A stretch of 64,000 bases of DNA, from assembly GCA_013399115.1 (NCBI GenBank), contig VXAA01001942.1, positions 1,599 to 65,598 of the forward strand. Reading direction: 5' to 3'. Positions 1 through 9,880 of this stretch are shown here, piece by piece. Positions within the stretch are counted from its first letter, which is position 1. Every line of letters starts with the position of its first letter. The notes beneath the pieces are model-generated. The model was not told the DNA's origin. It ran no database searches and worked only from the letters and a program-made list of their open reading frames with translations. A program made the translations under genes and the position numbers. Source of the stretch: Anseranas semipalmata (taxonomy: Eukaryota > Chordata > Aves > Anseriformes > Anseranatidae).

Positions 1-2003
1 GACAAGCCGTCCACCAGGGCGATGGCGAGGGTGGCGGTGGCAGAGCGCGGCGGCTGCCCGCGGTCTCGCACCAGCACGACGAGCCTGTGCCTGGCCGCGT
101 CGCGCTCGGCCACGGCCCGCGCCGTGCGCACCTCGCCGCTGTGCAGCCCCACGCGGAACAGCCCCGGCTCCGTCGCCTTGGCCAGCTCGTACGACAGCCA
201 CGCGTTCTGCCCCGCATCCGCGTCCACCGCCACCACCTTGGCCACCAGGTAGCCGGCCTCGGCCGAGCGCGGCACCAGCTCGCCCGCCGCCGCGCTGCCT
301 TCGGGCGGTGGGTGCAGCACGACGGGCGCGTTGTCGTTCTCGTCGCGCACCAGCACCCGCAGCAGCGCCTCGGCGCTAAGCGGCGGCGAGCCCCCGTCGG
401 CGGCGCGCACGGTCACCTCGATGGCGCGCACTTCCTCGTAGTCCAGCGGGCGCAAGGCTCGCACCGTGCCGCTCTCAGCTTCCACCGACAAGAAGGACCT
501 CGCAGCGGGGAGCCCCTGTGGAGTCGGCACCAGCACGTAGCTCACCCGGGCATTTTCACCCGTGTCGGCGTCCGTGGCATTAACGCGGCCCAGGCTCGTC
601 CCCGCCGGCTGGTTTTCGCGTAGCACCATGGTATAAATGGACTGCGAGAACTTGGGCGCGTTGTCGTTCACGTCCGAGAGCCGCACGAACAGCCTTTTCG
701 ATGCTGAGAGCGCGGGAGAGCCCGCGTCTGTGGCCCTCACCGTCACGTTGTACTCCGACACTGCCTCCCGGTCCAGCGCCTCCAATGTCACCAGCGCGTA
801 TGCTTCACCCGACAGTGGCGAAATGCTGAAGGGCTGATTGCCCACCAGCTCGCAGCTCGTCCTGCCGTTGTCTCCCGAGTCCCGGTCCCGCACGCTGAAA
901 AGTGCCACCACCGTGTTCGGCGGGGCCGCTTCGGAGAGGGTGGTGGTGAGGGAGGTGATTGTCACCTCGGGGGCGTTGTCATTCACATCCAGCACCTCCA
1001 CCTCCACCTTGCTGTGCGCGGACAGGCCTCCTCCATCCGTGGCCTGGACGTCAATCTCGTAGGTCTTTGTTTCTTCATAATCCAACGGCTTTTTGAGTCG
1101 AATCTGCCCTGTCTCTGGATTTATTTTAAACGTTTGACGATTATCTTCTGAATTTTGAACTATGGAATAAGCTATTTCCCCGTTCATTCCTAAGTCTAAA
1201 TCTTTAGCAGACACCACTGCCACCAAGGCGTCCTCGGAGCTATTTTCTAATACTCGTACCTTATAGAGGCTCCGGGTAAATACCGGGATGTTGTCATTTG
1301 CATCTAGGACTACCACGCGGATTAAGGCTGTGCCAGAGCGCGGTGGAGACCCACCATCCACAGCCGTGATGCTGAAAGCCACTTCTGCCTGCTCCTCCCT
1401 GTCCAGGGCTCTGTCCAACACCAGCTCGGCGTGCCTCCTGCCGTCACTCCGCCTCCGGGTGTAGATACGGAAATAACCGTTCGAGCTGATGCTGTAATAC
1501 TGAACACTGTTGTTCCCCACATCTGGATCCTGGGCGCTTTCCAGTAAAAAACGAGCTTCCGGCATTGCAGTTTCCGATATCTTTAAAATCATCTCTTTAT
1601 TTAAGAACATGGGAGCATGATCATTAATGTCCGTGAGGCTTACCTCTGCTCGGAAGGACTGCAGTGGACTCTCCAGAAGCACCTCGAAACGCACCAGGCA
1701 GGGCTCGCTCTGCCCGCACAGCTCCTCCCGATCCATCTGTTCTCGCACAACCAAATCCCCGGTGTGCCGGTTCAGTTGAAAATACTGCTTTTTTCCTTCA
1801 GAAATGAGTTGGACCTGTCGAGTCGATAATTCCTCAGCGGTCAATCCCAAATCCTTAGCGATATTCGCCACAAAGAAGCCTCTCTCCGCCTCTTCGGGCA
1901 CAGAGTACCGAGCTGTTTCTGCTTTCCCCCCCGACACGCAGAGGAGAAGGATCACAACCACCGCTCGCCCTGGGAGCGGTTCTTCGCTCTTCCTCAGTTC
2001 CAT
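1..2003 (-). CDS. Clustered protocadherin variable exon, beta/gamma type, 3' part cut off by window edge
   Basis: Neuronal cell-surface adhesion protein of the clustered protocadherin family; the variable exon encodes the homophilic recognition ectodomain. Translating from the ATG at 2003 gives about 667 residues in one unbroken frame to the window edge. Residues 1-29 form a signal peptide with a hydrophobic VVVILLLCV core. EC1 follows with YSVPEEAERGFFVANIAKDL and the family C-x5-C loop (C96, C102). Calcium-binding linkers end each repeat: DINDHAP (125-131), DANDNIP (234-240), DVNDNAP (339-345), DVNDNAP (444-450) and DENDNAP (554-560). EC6 runs to LVDGLS at the edge, so the membrane span, tail and any splice donor lie outside. 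The ectodomain looks most like beta protocadherins (RYSVPEE, GYLVAKVVAVD, KATEPGLF). It lies transcriptionally downstream of the alpha constant exon, so it is not an alpha exon. Beta or gamma class cannot be settled without the missing end. From residue 518 on it is almost identical in DNA to the exon at 5,210-7,585. Confidence 0.95.
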   Translation of the reverse strand, partial: MELRKSEEPLPGRAVVVILLLCVSGGKAETARYSVPEEAERGFFVANIAKDLGLTAEELSTRQVQLISEGKKQYFQLNRHTGDLVVREQMDREELCGQSEPCLVRFEVLLESPLQSFRAEVSLTDINDHAPMFLNKEMILKISETAMPEARFLLESAQDPDVGNNSVQYYSISSNGYFRIYTRRRSDGRRHAELVLDRALDREEQAEVAFSITAVDGGSPPRSGTALIRVVVLDANDNIPVFTRSLYKVRVLENSSEDALVAVVSAKDLDLGMNGEIAYSIVQNSEDNRQTFKINPETGQIRLKKPLDYEETKTYEIDVQATDGGGLSAHSKVEVEVLDVNDNAPEVTITSLTTTLSEAAPPNTVVALFSVRDRDSGDNGRTSCELVGNQPFSISPLSGEAYALVTLEALDREAVSEYNVTVRATDAGSPALSASKRLFVRLSDVNDNAPKFSQSIYTMVLRENQPAGTSLGRVNATDADTGENARVSYVLVPTPQGLPAARSFLSVEAESGTVRALRPLDYEEVRAIEVTVRAADGGSPPLSAEALLRVLVRDENDNAPVVLHPPPEGSAAAGELVPRSAEAGYLVAKVVAVDADAGQNAWLSYELAKATEPGLFRVGLHSGEVRTARAVAERDAARHRLVVLVRDRGQPPRSATATLAIALVDGL
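4..452. repeat. Homogenised EC5/EC6 block, copy 1 (pairs with 5595-6043)
   Basis: This block aligns without gaps to 5595-6043 at a constant offset of 5591. By eye I find two mismatches in 449 bases, at 216 and 378, both in third codon positions and silent (Asp and Leu). Beyond 452 the two exons diverge at once. The pattern suggests gene conversion rather than plain descent. Confidence 0.9.
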
Positions 2004-2159
2004 TTCCCCCCAGCTAACCTTTTCCGCCCTCCGCGAGCTGGACGGAGGTGTCGATCTAGCCCGCCGACCCCAGAGCAGAGCAGTCCCGGCTGGTGCAGCC
2101 CCGCCCGGCCGAGCCCGGGGGCGGTGGAGCCGGGAGCTGCGCAGAGCCTCTGCGGTCAG

Positions 2160-2178
2160 CAGCGGCACCAGGCGGCCG
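2160..2178 (-). promoter_or_regulatory. Candidate CSE/CTCF-type promoter element of the partial variable exon
   Basis: On the minus strand this reads CGGCCGCCTGGTGCCGCTG, ending about 157 bases upstream of the start ATG at 2003. Clustered protocadherin promoters usually carry a conserved sequence element (CSE) with a CGCT core, bound by CTCF, at roughly this distance. By eye, 14 of 19 positions agree with the general CTCF consensus, in the orientation expected for a protocadherin promoter, and the CGCT core is present. Two conserved core positions differ. This is a motif-level inference only. Confidence 0.4.
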
Positions 2179-5100
2179 GCGTGCGAAAGGACGCGGAGAT
2201 CTCTCTGCAAACCTGCAAAACAGAAACAAACTGCTCGATTTCTCTGTTCTGAGGCTAAATTTAACTGTCCGTACCACTCTGTTAAAAGTGTGATCACCAC
2301 TTGAATGAGCAGTGCTTCTATTTGCCTTTCATTTGAAAACGAGATTTATCTAAGGCTTCTTTTTCCTAACGTCCTTCCCTAAAATGGTTTATACTGTTTA
2401 TGCATAGTGAATAAATTATTTTCAGGCTGTTTAGCTAAAAAAGCTACAACTACCGCTACAATTGTCCGGCATCCAGAGTGAGCTGGTACATGAACCATGC
2501 CAGTGATCGCTAGGTAGTTCCCCTTAGTAGTTCTCCGTCTGGTTTCTGGAATGGATTGAGTTTGTTCCCCTGATTCAGGACCTCTCATGCCAGGGGCCCT
2601 CTCAAAGGGGCTCAGGGCAGCATCTCTCTTAGCGTGACTCAGACGAGCCGCTTCCACCCTGTTCTGTCAGGAGAATAGCCTCCTCCCAAGGCACTCTGAT
2701 CTGCCTTGCATAAAATCCACTCCAAAATGCATGGATCTATTCGCAAAATACTGCTCTTGGGGTGGGTATTTCCTTGTCGATGACTGTGACAAGTGATCTT
2801 CGAGTTAGCACACTCACCCGAGGGATTTCCAAATAGCTTTTATTGTTTATTTTGTCATCAGACATTTGACTCCTGAAAATATGCGAGCGACAGGAAATAA
2901 CACATTACTTTATATCTCAATACCGGTTAATGAAAGTAAAAGAAAACAGGATGCTTCTTGACTGCCTATATTCTACAGTGCCTTAAGATTATTGTAAATG
3001 TTTTAGCCTATTTTACCCACAAACAGTGCTTTTAATTCTCTACTACCTTATATTCCATAATCCTGAAATGCTTTTTAACCGTTCATTTCAGCTTTACATT
3101 ATGAAAGAAAACAAAGCAAAACAAAAGAAGGAATGTAGTGCTCAAAGACCACTCTTTACAACATGGAGAACCTGTAAACTCCTGGTCAAATACACAGTGT
3201 GCCAATGTCAGCTGTTTCGAATGTAATCTGCTTCTGCTTGCTATTAAAAAACTCTTTTGCAAGCATCATTTAATTTTGTTTAATAGCTGTATGGCCTGCC
3301 ATTGAACAGATTGCAGAAAATAAAAACACTATTAAGGAGCCCTCTTCACAATAACAAAGCATACAGAAAAGCTGATGTAGGAAAAAGTTATCTTGAAGAT
3401 CTGCTTCTGTTTTTCATATTTCCCTTAACATTCAGGAGCAATAGCGCTCTCACAATCATACATCAAGTCTCGGTGTAACCAGCATGCAACACAGTCTTTC
3501 TCCTCCATCCTTATCACGATTTCAAAATACCTATATGAATAAAGTACTGCTTAAGAGGAGAGTGTCCTTGCTCTTTCACAGCAAAGTCCTGTACTTTGCC
3601 GGTGCGTGTTTGTTCTCTCTGCTCTCCTTTCCCTGTGAGGACGTTAGCCAGTGAGGACCAAGATGCTTGTCTTTCTCCTCACTTACTGATGGGTGAGCCA
3701 AGGATTTTGATCAGACCTGGCATTTTCGTTTGCTGGCCTGGGACCCGTGCCTTCAGATAGAGGAACTCGGCCCTGCGAAGAACAGAGAGGTTTGACACTT
3801 GGACGTTGAGGGTAAGCAGATGTCAGCAAGAAGCTTAGAGGGCTCGTCTTAAACCAGCGCGCATGTGACACCACCCTTCCCTACCCAGAGTCAAAGAAGG
3901 AGGAAGGCCGGGAGACAAATCTCCCTGAGATTTAATTTTACCTGAACGAGGTAAAATTAAAGCCCTAAAGCGTCTTCCAGTATGGACAACACAAAGGCAC
4001 CACCGGAAATCTTTTATGAATCGGGGAAGGGGGAGAATTTAGAATAGGAAGAGCCTAAAATCTTTTTCTCGCCAACAGAAAATGTGGTTTAATGTTGATG
4101 TTTCGAGGTAGGTCCTTGTGTCCCCCTAAGGTCACTGCGACAGCAGTTCTGAGAACCTGCGGTAATGTGAGCCCAAGTCATCAGTGGTTATTAAATACGA
4201 AGACGTTACGGAGTGATCATAAGAAGGTGTTTGTGGGTCTTCATTCTCATATTATTTCCATCATCCGGACTCACGTGAAGTTCCAGATGGACACCGGACA
4301 CAAGTAACCCCGTGTTTAGAGGTGACTTGGACTCAGTGTGAGACTGAGGAGGGGAGGAGCTGTTTTAATGACCATTCTTGGTCTCCACCATACTCTTTAA
4401 ACAGCCGGAGGTTAAACGCCTTAGACATGAGTCATTAGAAGTTCACAGCAGCACTGTGAAGTGAGATACTCGCACTGTCGGAGAGCACCCGGCTGGGCCA
4501 GGAAGGGACAGGGGGGACGCCTTATAAAGCCCCGATCTCCATATTTTGCTGGCCAACATTGTTAACAAAGGCCACAAAAATATGCCGGATTTTAGTGGTA
4601 GAGGTATCCAGCTCCATGGCCACCAGCAGCTTGTAAGACAGCTTGGTTTCAGCCCCACCACCCTGGTGAGCGGCAGCTTCCAGCGCCGAGCTCCAGATCC
4701 TGGCAGCAGTGCAGAAGACACCGTCAGTGTCACCCCGACCCACCGCTGTCCCCTTAGACCCGATTGTTACCGCTGGGCAGGGACACCACAACCCCAGGGC
4801 AGGCGCCTCCGGGAGCGGTGTCGTTCCTGCACCAGGTCCCTACGGACTCTACACAGGGCGTGGGCAGAAACCACTGTGTAGCTCCCGCATCCATCCTCCT
4901 GGTTCGAATCTTCTCATGGCCCAGCTGCCCCCCCTTTGGGGTGGCACCAGAGACTTGATCTCATACAAATAATCAGGGCATACAGCTGGATGCAGAGTTG
5001 CGGTTAGCCTGCACCTGGGGAACAGCTGAGCCCCCGCCGGAGACTCTGAGACAACGTCCACACTTTCCTCCAGCTCCAGAGACTCCTTCAAGCATCAGCT

Positions 5101-5182
5101 CCGCCTCTTCGCTGCTCCCTACTGCCCCGCATCTACGCTCAGGGGTGAGCCCCACCCCGCTGCTCCCTGCCCACTCCCCCCG
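2179..5182. other. Non-coding DNA between two variable exons
   Basis: The 5' end of this stretch is the GC-rich promoter region of the partial exon. The remainder is AT-rich up to about 3.5 kb and moderately GC-rich from 4.4 kb, with only short unrelated open frames and no cadherin motifs. It holds one perfect 13-bp hairpin (3931-3961). I see no CR1 copy. Confidence 0.7.
3931..3961. repeat. Perfect inverted repeat, 13-bp arms, 5-base loop
   Basis: TTTAATTTTACCT (3931-3943), loop GAACG, then AGGTAAAATTAAA (3949-3961). The arms are exact reverse complements. No run of T follows on the plus strand that would suggest a Pol III terminator. Function unknown. Confidence 0.9.
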
Positions 5183-5203
5183 TCACCTCGGCCCCCGCAG
5201 GTC

Positions 5204-5212
5204 CCTCACCTG
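5204..5212 (-). other. Splice donor of the complete variable exon
   Basis: On the minus strand the junction reads CACAG|GTGAGGGAC, a near-consensus 5' splice site, with the last exon base at 5210. The exon then ends exactly on a codon (Gln, CAG), so the donor is phase 0. This fits joining to a gamma constant exon, but beta protocadherins are normally unspliced. If not spliced, the frame runs only eight more codons to a TGA at 5183-5185. Confidence 0.75.
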
Positions 5213-7585
5213 TGCAGCCCAGTCGCCTTCTTCCCCGAGGTTGGCCGAGCACACCGAGCTCCGCTGGTCGCCCGGGCCGTGGGGCAGCCCGGCGGGGAAG
5301 CAGGGGAAGAGCGGCCTGAGGAAGCGGAACTCGCTGTTGACGGTCCCGGCGGCGAAGCAGACGTCGTACACGTAGCTACGGGGCAGGGAGCCAGCGCTGC
5401 TCTCCGCGGCGGACTTCGGGAAAGTGGGTAAGGTCCCCGCCTGGCTCCGCCGCACCTTCACAACCACGGCGGCCGCCGCGGTGGCCAGGAACAGCGCGGA
5501 CACGCAAGCCAAGCAGATGATGAGGTACAGGGTGAGCCGCCCGTCGGGATCGGCGGCCGGCACCTCTTCGCTCATCCGCAAGTGAGCTTCGGAGAAGCCG
5601 TCCACCAGGGCGATGGCGAGGGTGGCGGTGGCAGAGCGCGGCGGCTGCCCGCGGTCTCGCACCAGCACGACGAGCCTGTGCCTGGCCGCGTCGCGCTCGG
5701 CCACGGCCCGCGCCGTGCGCACCTCGCCGCTGTGCAGCCCCACGCGGAACAGCCCCGGCTCCGTCGCCTTGGCCAGCTCGTACGACAGCCACGCGTTCTG
5801 CCCCGCGTCCGCGTCCACCGCCACCACCTTGGCCACCAGGTAGCCGGCCTCGGCCGAGCGCGGCACCAGCTCGCCCGCCGCCGCGCTGCCTTCGGGCGGT
5901 GGGTGCAGCACGACGGGCGCGTTGTCGTTCTCGTCGCGCACCAGCACCCGCAGCAGCGCCTCGGCGCTGAGCGGCGGCGAGCCCCCGTCGGCGGCGCGCA
6001 CGGTCACCTCGATGGCGCGCACTTCCTCGTAGTCCAGCGGGCGGAGGATGTAAACGTCCCCGTTTTCAGAGTTGACCGACACGTCGGGCTGCTCCTTGCC
6101 CTCGTCCCGCACCAGCGCGTAGCTCACACGGGCGTTTTTACCCGCGTCGGCGTCCGTGGCATTCACGCTGCCGATCCGGAGCATGGGAATGTTGTTCTCA
6201 TTCACTGACATGGTGTAAACCTCCTGTGTGAACTCCGGGGGATTGTCGTTCACGTCGGATATCTGCACGAAGATGCTTTCCCGAGAGCTGAGCCGCGATC
6301 TGCCCCAGTCCATGGCTGTGATGGTGATGTTGTACTCCGCCATCCTCTCCCTGTCCAGGGCGGCGTTTGTCCGCAGCTCGTAGTAATTATCGAAAGTGGG
6401 GGTGAGACTGAAGGGCAAGTCGCCGTCGATCGTGCACTCCGTCCTGCCGTTGTCCCCCGAGTCCCGGTCCCGCACACTGAACAGGGCCACCACGGTCCGG
6501 GGCGGGGCGTCCTCGGGGATGGAGGCGGTGAGGGAGGTGAGCGCTATCTCCGGGGCGTTGTCGTTCACGTCCAGCACTTCCACATGCACCTTGCAATGAG
6601 CAGACAGGCCCCCGCCGTCGGTGGCTCTCACCACCAACTTGTGGTTTTTTGCTTCTTCGAAGTCCAGGTTGTCCGAGACCCGGATCTCCCCGGTGGCAGC
6701 GTTCAGCTCGAAGAGCTGGCGGGACCGCTCCGATGTCTGGGTGAAGGAGTACCTCACTTTGCCGTTGGACCCTTCGTCGGGATCCGCGGCCGTGACCCTG
6801 ACCACCAGCTGCTCCGGGGGGCTGTTCTCGGCCACGCGGACCTCGTAGACCTCGCGGGAGAAGACCGGGATGTTGTCGTTGGCATCCAGCACCACGATCC
6901 GGACCTGAGCCGTGCCCGACCTGGGTGGCGACCCCCCGTCGGTGGCAGTGAGGAATAAATTCATTTCCCTCTGCTGTTCGCGGTCCAGCTGCCGCTGTAG
7001 GACGAGCTCCGCATATTTTGCTCCATCTTTCCCTGTTCCGAGAGCTAGGGAGAAATGCGAATTGGACCCGAGGCTGTAGTTCTGCAAGCCGTTGCTCCCC
7101 ACGTCCTTGTCCTGTGCGTTTTCTAGGGGGAAACGAGACCCGGCGGATGCCGTTTCCAGGATCTCTAAAACCATTTCCTTCTCCGGGAACACGGGGGAGT
7201 TGTCGTTCACATCACGAACCTCCACCTCCCCTCGGATCAGCTGCACCGGATTTTCGAAGAATATCTTAAAGAAGAGTGTGCAGATATCGCTCTGCGGACA
7301 GATCTCCTCTCGGTCCAGCGACTCCTTTACCGTCAGAACTCCGGTGTTTGGATCGAGGCGGAAATGCTGCTCGTTCCCCTCGGACACAACGCGGGCCTTG
7401 CGAGACGCGAGCTGGCTCGGAGAAACCCCCAGGTCCTTCGCGACATTGGCGACAAAGGAGTCCCTCTCCATTTCCTCCGCCAGAGAATAGCGGAGGGTTT
7501 CGGCCCCACTTTGACACACGCAAACGCACAGAATAAACAAGATCACTTGCCTCTCGGTGCCTCCGCTCCGTCTCCCACACGCCAT
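5210..7585 (-). CDS. Complete clustered protocadherin variable exon, beta-like sequence with gamma-like donor
   Basis: Encodes 792 residues: a complete ectodomain, membrane span and variable cytoplasmic tail of a neuronal clustered protocadherin that mediates homophilic recognition. Signal peptide about 1-28 (VILFILCVCVC core). EC1 has the C-x5-C loop (C96, C102). Linkers: DVNDNSP (125-131), DANDNIP (234-240), DVNDNAP (339-345), DVNDNPP (444-450) and DENDNAP (551-557). EC6 ends near VDGFSEAHL (661-669). The membrane span is about 684-710 (LTLYLIICLACVSALFL start), then a tail with SYVYDVC and NSEFRFLRPL. The tail resembles beta types (SYQYEVC, NEFKFLKP), while the 3' end is a splice donor at 5210. 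I chose the ATG at 7585 because the signal peptide follows directly; in-frame ATGs at 7624 and 7636 would add 13 or 17 residues, and the one at 7624 has better initiation context. It lies downstream of the alpha constant exon, which rules out alpha. An unspliced reading would give 800 residues, within beta size. Confidence 0.95.
5595..6043. repeat. Homogenised EC5/EC6 block, copy 2 (pairs with 4-452)
   Basis: Covers residues about 515-664 of the complete variable exon, that is the end of EC5 and all of EC6. It differs from 4-452 at only two silent sites by eye, while the rest of the two exons is clearly diverged at the protein level. The block is very GC- and CpG-rich, which fits biased gene conversion. 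Confidence 0.9.
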
Positions 7586-7634
7586 GAGTCTCCGAAAAAG
7601 CCCTTCTTTCCAAGCATCCTCCATTGCTCCGAGC

Positions 7635-7656
7635 ATTTTTAAGCAGCGTCCGAGGC
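7635..7656 (-). promoter_or_regulatory. Possible CSE core and TATA-like box upstream of the complete variable exon
   Basis: On the minus strand GCCTCGGACGCTG (7656-7644) carries a CGCT core and is followed within a few bases by TTAAAAA, a TATA-like run. It lies about 50-70 bases upstream of the chosen ATG at 7585, closer than usual for a CSE. If this is the core promoter, the in-frame ATG at 7636 would lie upstream of or at the transcription start, which favours the ATG at 7585 or 7624. Weak, motif-level evidence. Confidence 0.25.
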
Positions 7657-8639
7657 AGAGCAGTGTTTGTCAGGAATCCTGGGGCAAGGAGCTAAGGCTG
7701 AACGTCCCCGAGCCCCCCGGCTCCGTGCCCCGCCGCCCTTCCAGCAGCTCGCGCGGCTTTTCTGTCTCCCTGTGTCTGAAAAGCCGGTGCAGGCAGAGGA
7801 ACATGCCGGTCCGTGGCCAACATCCCCACCCAGCGTTGCAAGGGGGAATATTTTCTTTGCATCCGGGGCATTGCTGCTGATCTCAAGTTCGCTGCTTGAA
7901 TCTCCACCTTTCTTGCAAACAGAAGCCAAAAGGCGCAGCGTAAATGTCGTGTTTGGAAGTAGGCTTGCTCCCCACACACAGTGATACGGCTCTGGGTATC
8001 ATTTTCCAGCTCACCACCGCGAACTTTTGTATATACAGCTTTTGGTTTTCCTCCTTGCTGTGTAGGAATTGCAAAAAGATGTCACTTGCACGGGATGTAT
8101 TGTGGTATTTGCTTTCTTTTCTCCTCTTGTTAATCAGCACAGGACAATTAGCAAGTGGGCATGCCAGAGAAACTGCTGAATAGGAGAGCTGGTGCCAGAG
8201 AGCTTACAGAGAAAGGTCTTGGAAGCAAATGATTCAACATCACTCTATCTCGCCATCACACTGGAACGCTCCTGTTCCAGGACACATAATCCTAATGTTG
8301 TTTTCTTCACATTGTGTGTCACACTTCGCCCAGAGGACACAGGACTCCAGTGCTTTTCTGCTTAAAAAGCATCTTTCTCCGTGAATTGGCAGAAATATCT
8401 GCCTTTGTACCCATGCCAAGGTGTGTCACCACACAACACAGAGCTCACACATTCAGGAAAAAATGTCTCCATCCGTACACAAACATTGAAATGCTGCAAA
8501 CAGCTTTCACATTCTGCAGATGTGCGGTCCTTTCCCTTTCCCCTCTGATATTACCACACGGATTTAGAAATACCTGCAAGGGCGCTGTGCTCAGAGTTCA
8601 AATCTGAACTCTTGCACCTGTGTAAGGATATACGGCCAA
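7657..8639. other. Upstream region of the complete variable exon
   Basis: GC- and CpG-rich up to about 7.85 kb (promoter-like, with GCCCCGCCGCC around 7727-7737), then ordinary AT-rich DNA. No coding signal or repeat recognised. Confidence 0.5.
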
Positions 8640-9200
8640 AGGCTATTTAATATAAAAGGCGAGAAAATTAAACACCCAGACATACAAACCCTAACGAGCA
8701 GGAGCTAATGGAAACAATGACAAAGGGATCTTAGGACACTGGTCAATGGGCCATTAAAGGAGCCATTCAAGACTAGTCTCCAAGGGGTTCAACCACTTTG
8801 TAAACCATTAAAAACCTCCAAGGGGGGTGGGGAGGGGCTATCGTGGATTGTCAGAAAGGGTGTCATAAGAAACAGCAAACTGATTACGAGATGTCTGGGG
8901 AGATGTGGGAATCCGCAAAATTTATTACGGGATGATTAGAGGCAGGATCAAACTCGGGGAAAGGAAGAGTTCTCATCTCTGGGAGGATCTGGGAGGAATA
9001 ACCGTGAGGAAGCATCTTTGGGAGATGGGGAGCGTGCCGGAGATGGGATAAAACCCCCAGGGTCAGGCACGCGTCGCCAGCCCTGAGGATCGCGTTACAT
9101 TGCGACTGCTCCTGCAGACCCAGGGCAAGCTCAGGCCAGGGCACACACAAGGTACCGGTGATGCACACAGCCGCCTCCGAGACCAGCCTTCATCTTACAG
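8640..9200. repeat. Unclassified segment, possible remnant of an LTR-type repeat
   Basis: The segment differs from its neighbours. It has purine-rich runs with repeated ATCTGGGAGGA- and GGAGATG-like units, a TATA-like GGGATAAAACC near 9047-9057 and a CpG-bearing stretch after it. The layout recalls a promoter-bearing solo LTR. I do not recognise a family, and find no clear target-site duplication or internal retroviral region. Confidence 0.2.
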
Positions 9201-9659
9201 AATAAGAAAGCGGAGGAGAAAACAAAACATGGCTTGCACTACATATCTCTAGTTCAAGTAATTTTAATTCAGCTTTTAATATAACAGGAACGACACTACT
9301 TTTTTATATATAAGTTATCCTAACCTCTTTGGTTTTGATACCTTTCCATTAATTTCCTAGATGTTTTCCCCTTAGTTTAGTTTGTTAGAGCTGAAACGGT
9401 CAGGCAATATCCACCAGGTGAAGTCTGAGAAATTCGCTGATGCCTTCATATTTTTTTTTTAAAACTTCGTGACTGTGTCAGTAGGAGAAAGTAACAGGGT
9501 CGACCTTAAGATTACCCAGATTTTCAGCTAGTAGAGGACTTCACACAGATGCAAATATTTCCGTGTTTTCCTCTTACATCCCTTTGACCTGGAAGCATGA
9601 CAGGATCTAAAAGGATACATTACATCAGAGACCAGGTAGACCAGGTCGGTTTTCCCTCC

Positions 9660-9715
9660 CTTCCTTCCTTCCTTCCTTCCTTCCTTCCTTCCTTCTTTCC
9701 TTCCTTCCTTCCTTC

Positions 9716-9774
<59 letters not shown>

Positions 9775-9880
9775 NTTCCTCCCTCCCTTCCTTCCTTCCT
9801 TCCTTCCTTCCTTCCTTCCTTCCTTCTTTTCCTTCTTTTTCTTCCTTTTCTTCCTTTTCTTCCTTTTCTTCCTTCCTTCT
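9660..9880. repeat. Compound tetranucleotide microsatellite (CCTT)n / (CTTT)n
   Basis: (CCTT)n up to about 9716, then (CTTT)n to 9774, a single N at 9775, then (CCTT)n decaying into CCTTTT-type units to about 9880. The strand is fully pyrimidine. The long overlapping open frames here are artefacts of the repeat. The N marks an unresolved length. Confidence 0.97.

Noticed and set aside
22..1062. Open frames on the plus strand over the variable exons
   Set aside because: They are shadows of the GC-rich minus-strand protocadherin exons; the minus frame has cadherin motifs throughout.
5582..6208. 208-codon plus-strand frame
   Set aside because: Antisense of EC5/EC6; similar frames occur in the homologous block at 87-623, as expected of duplicated antisense sequence.
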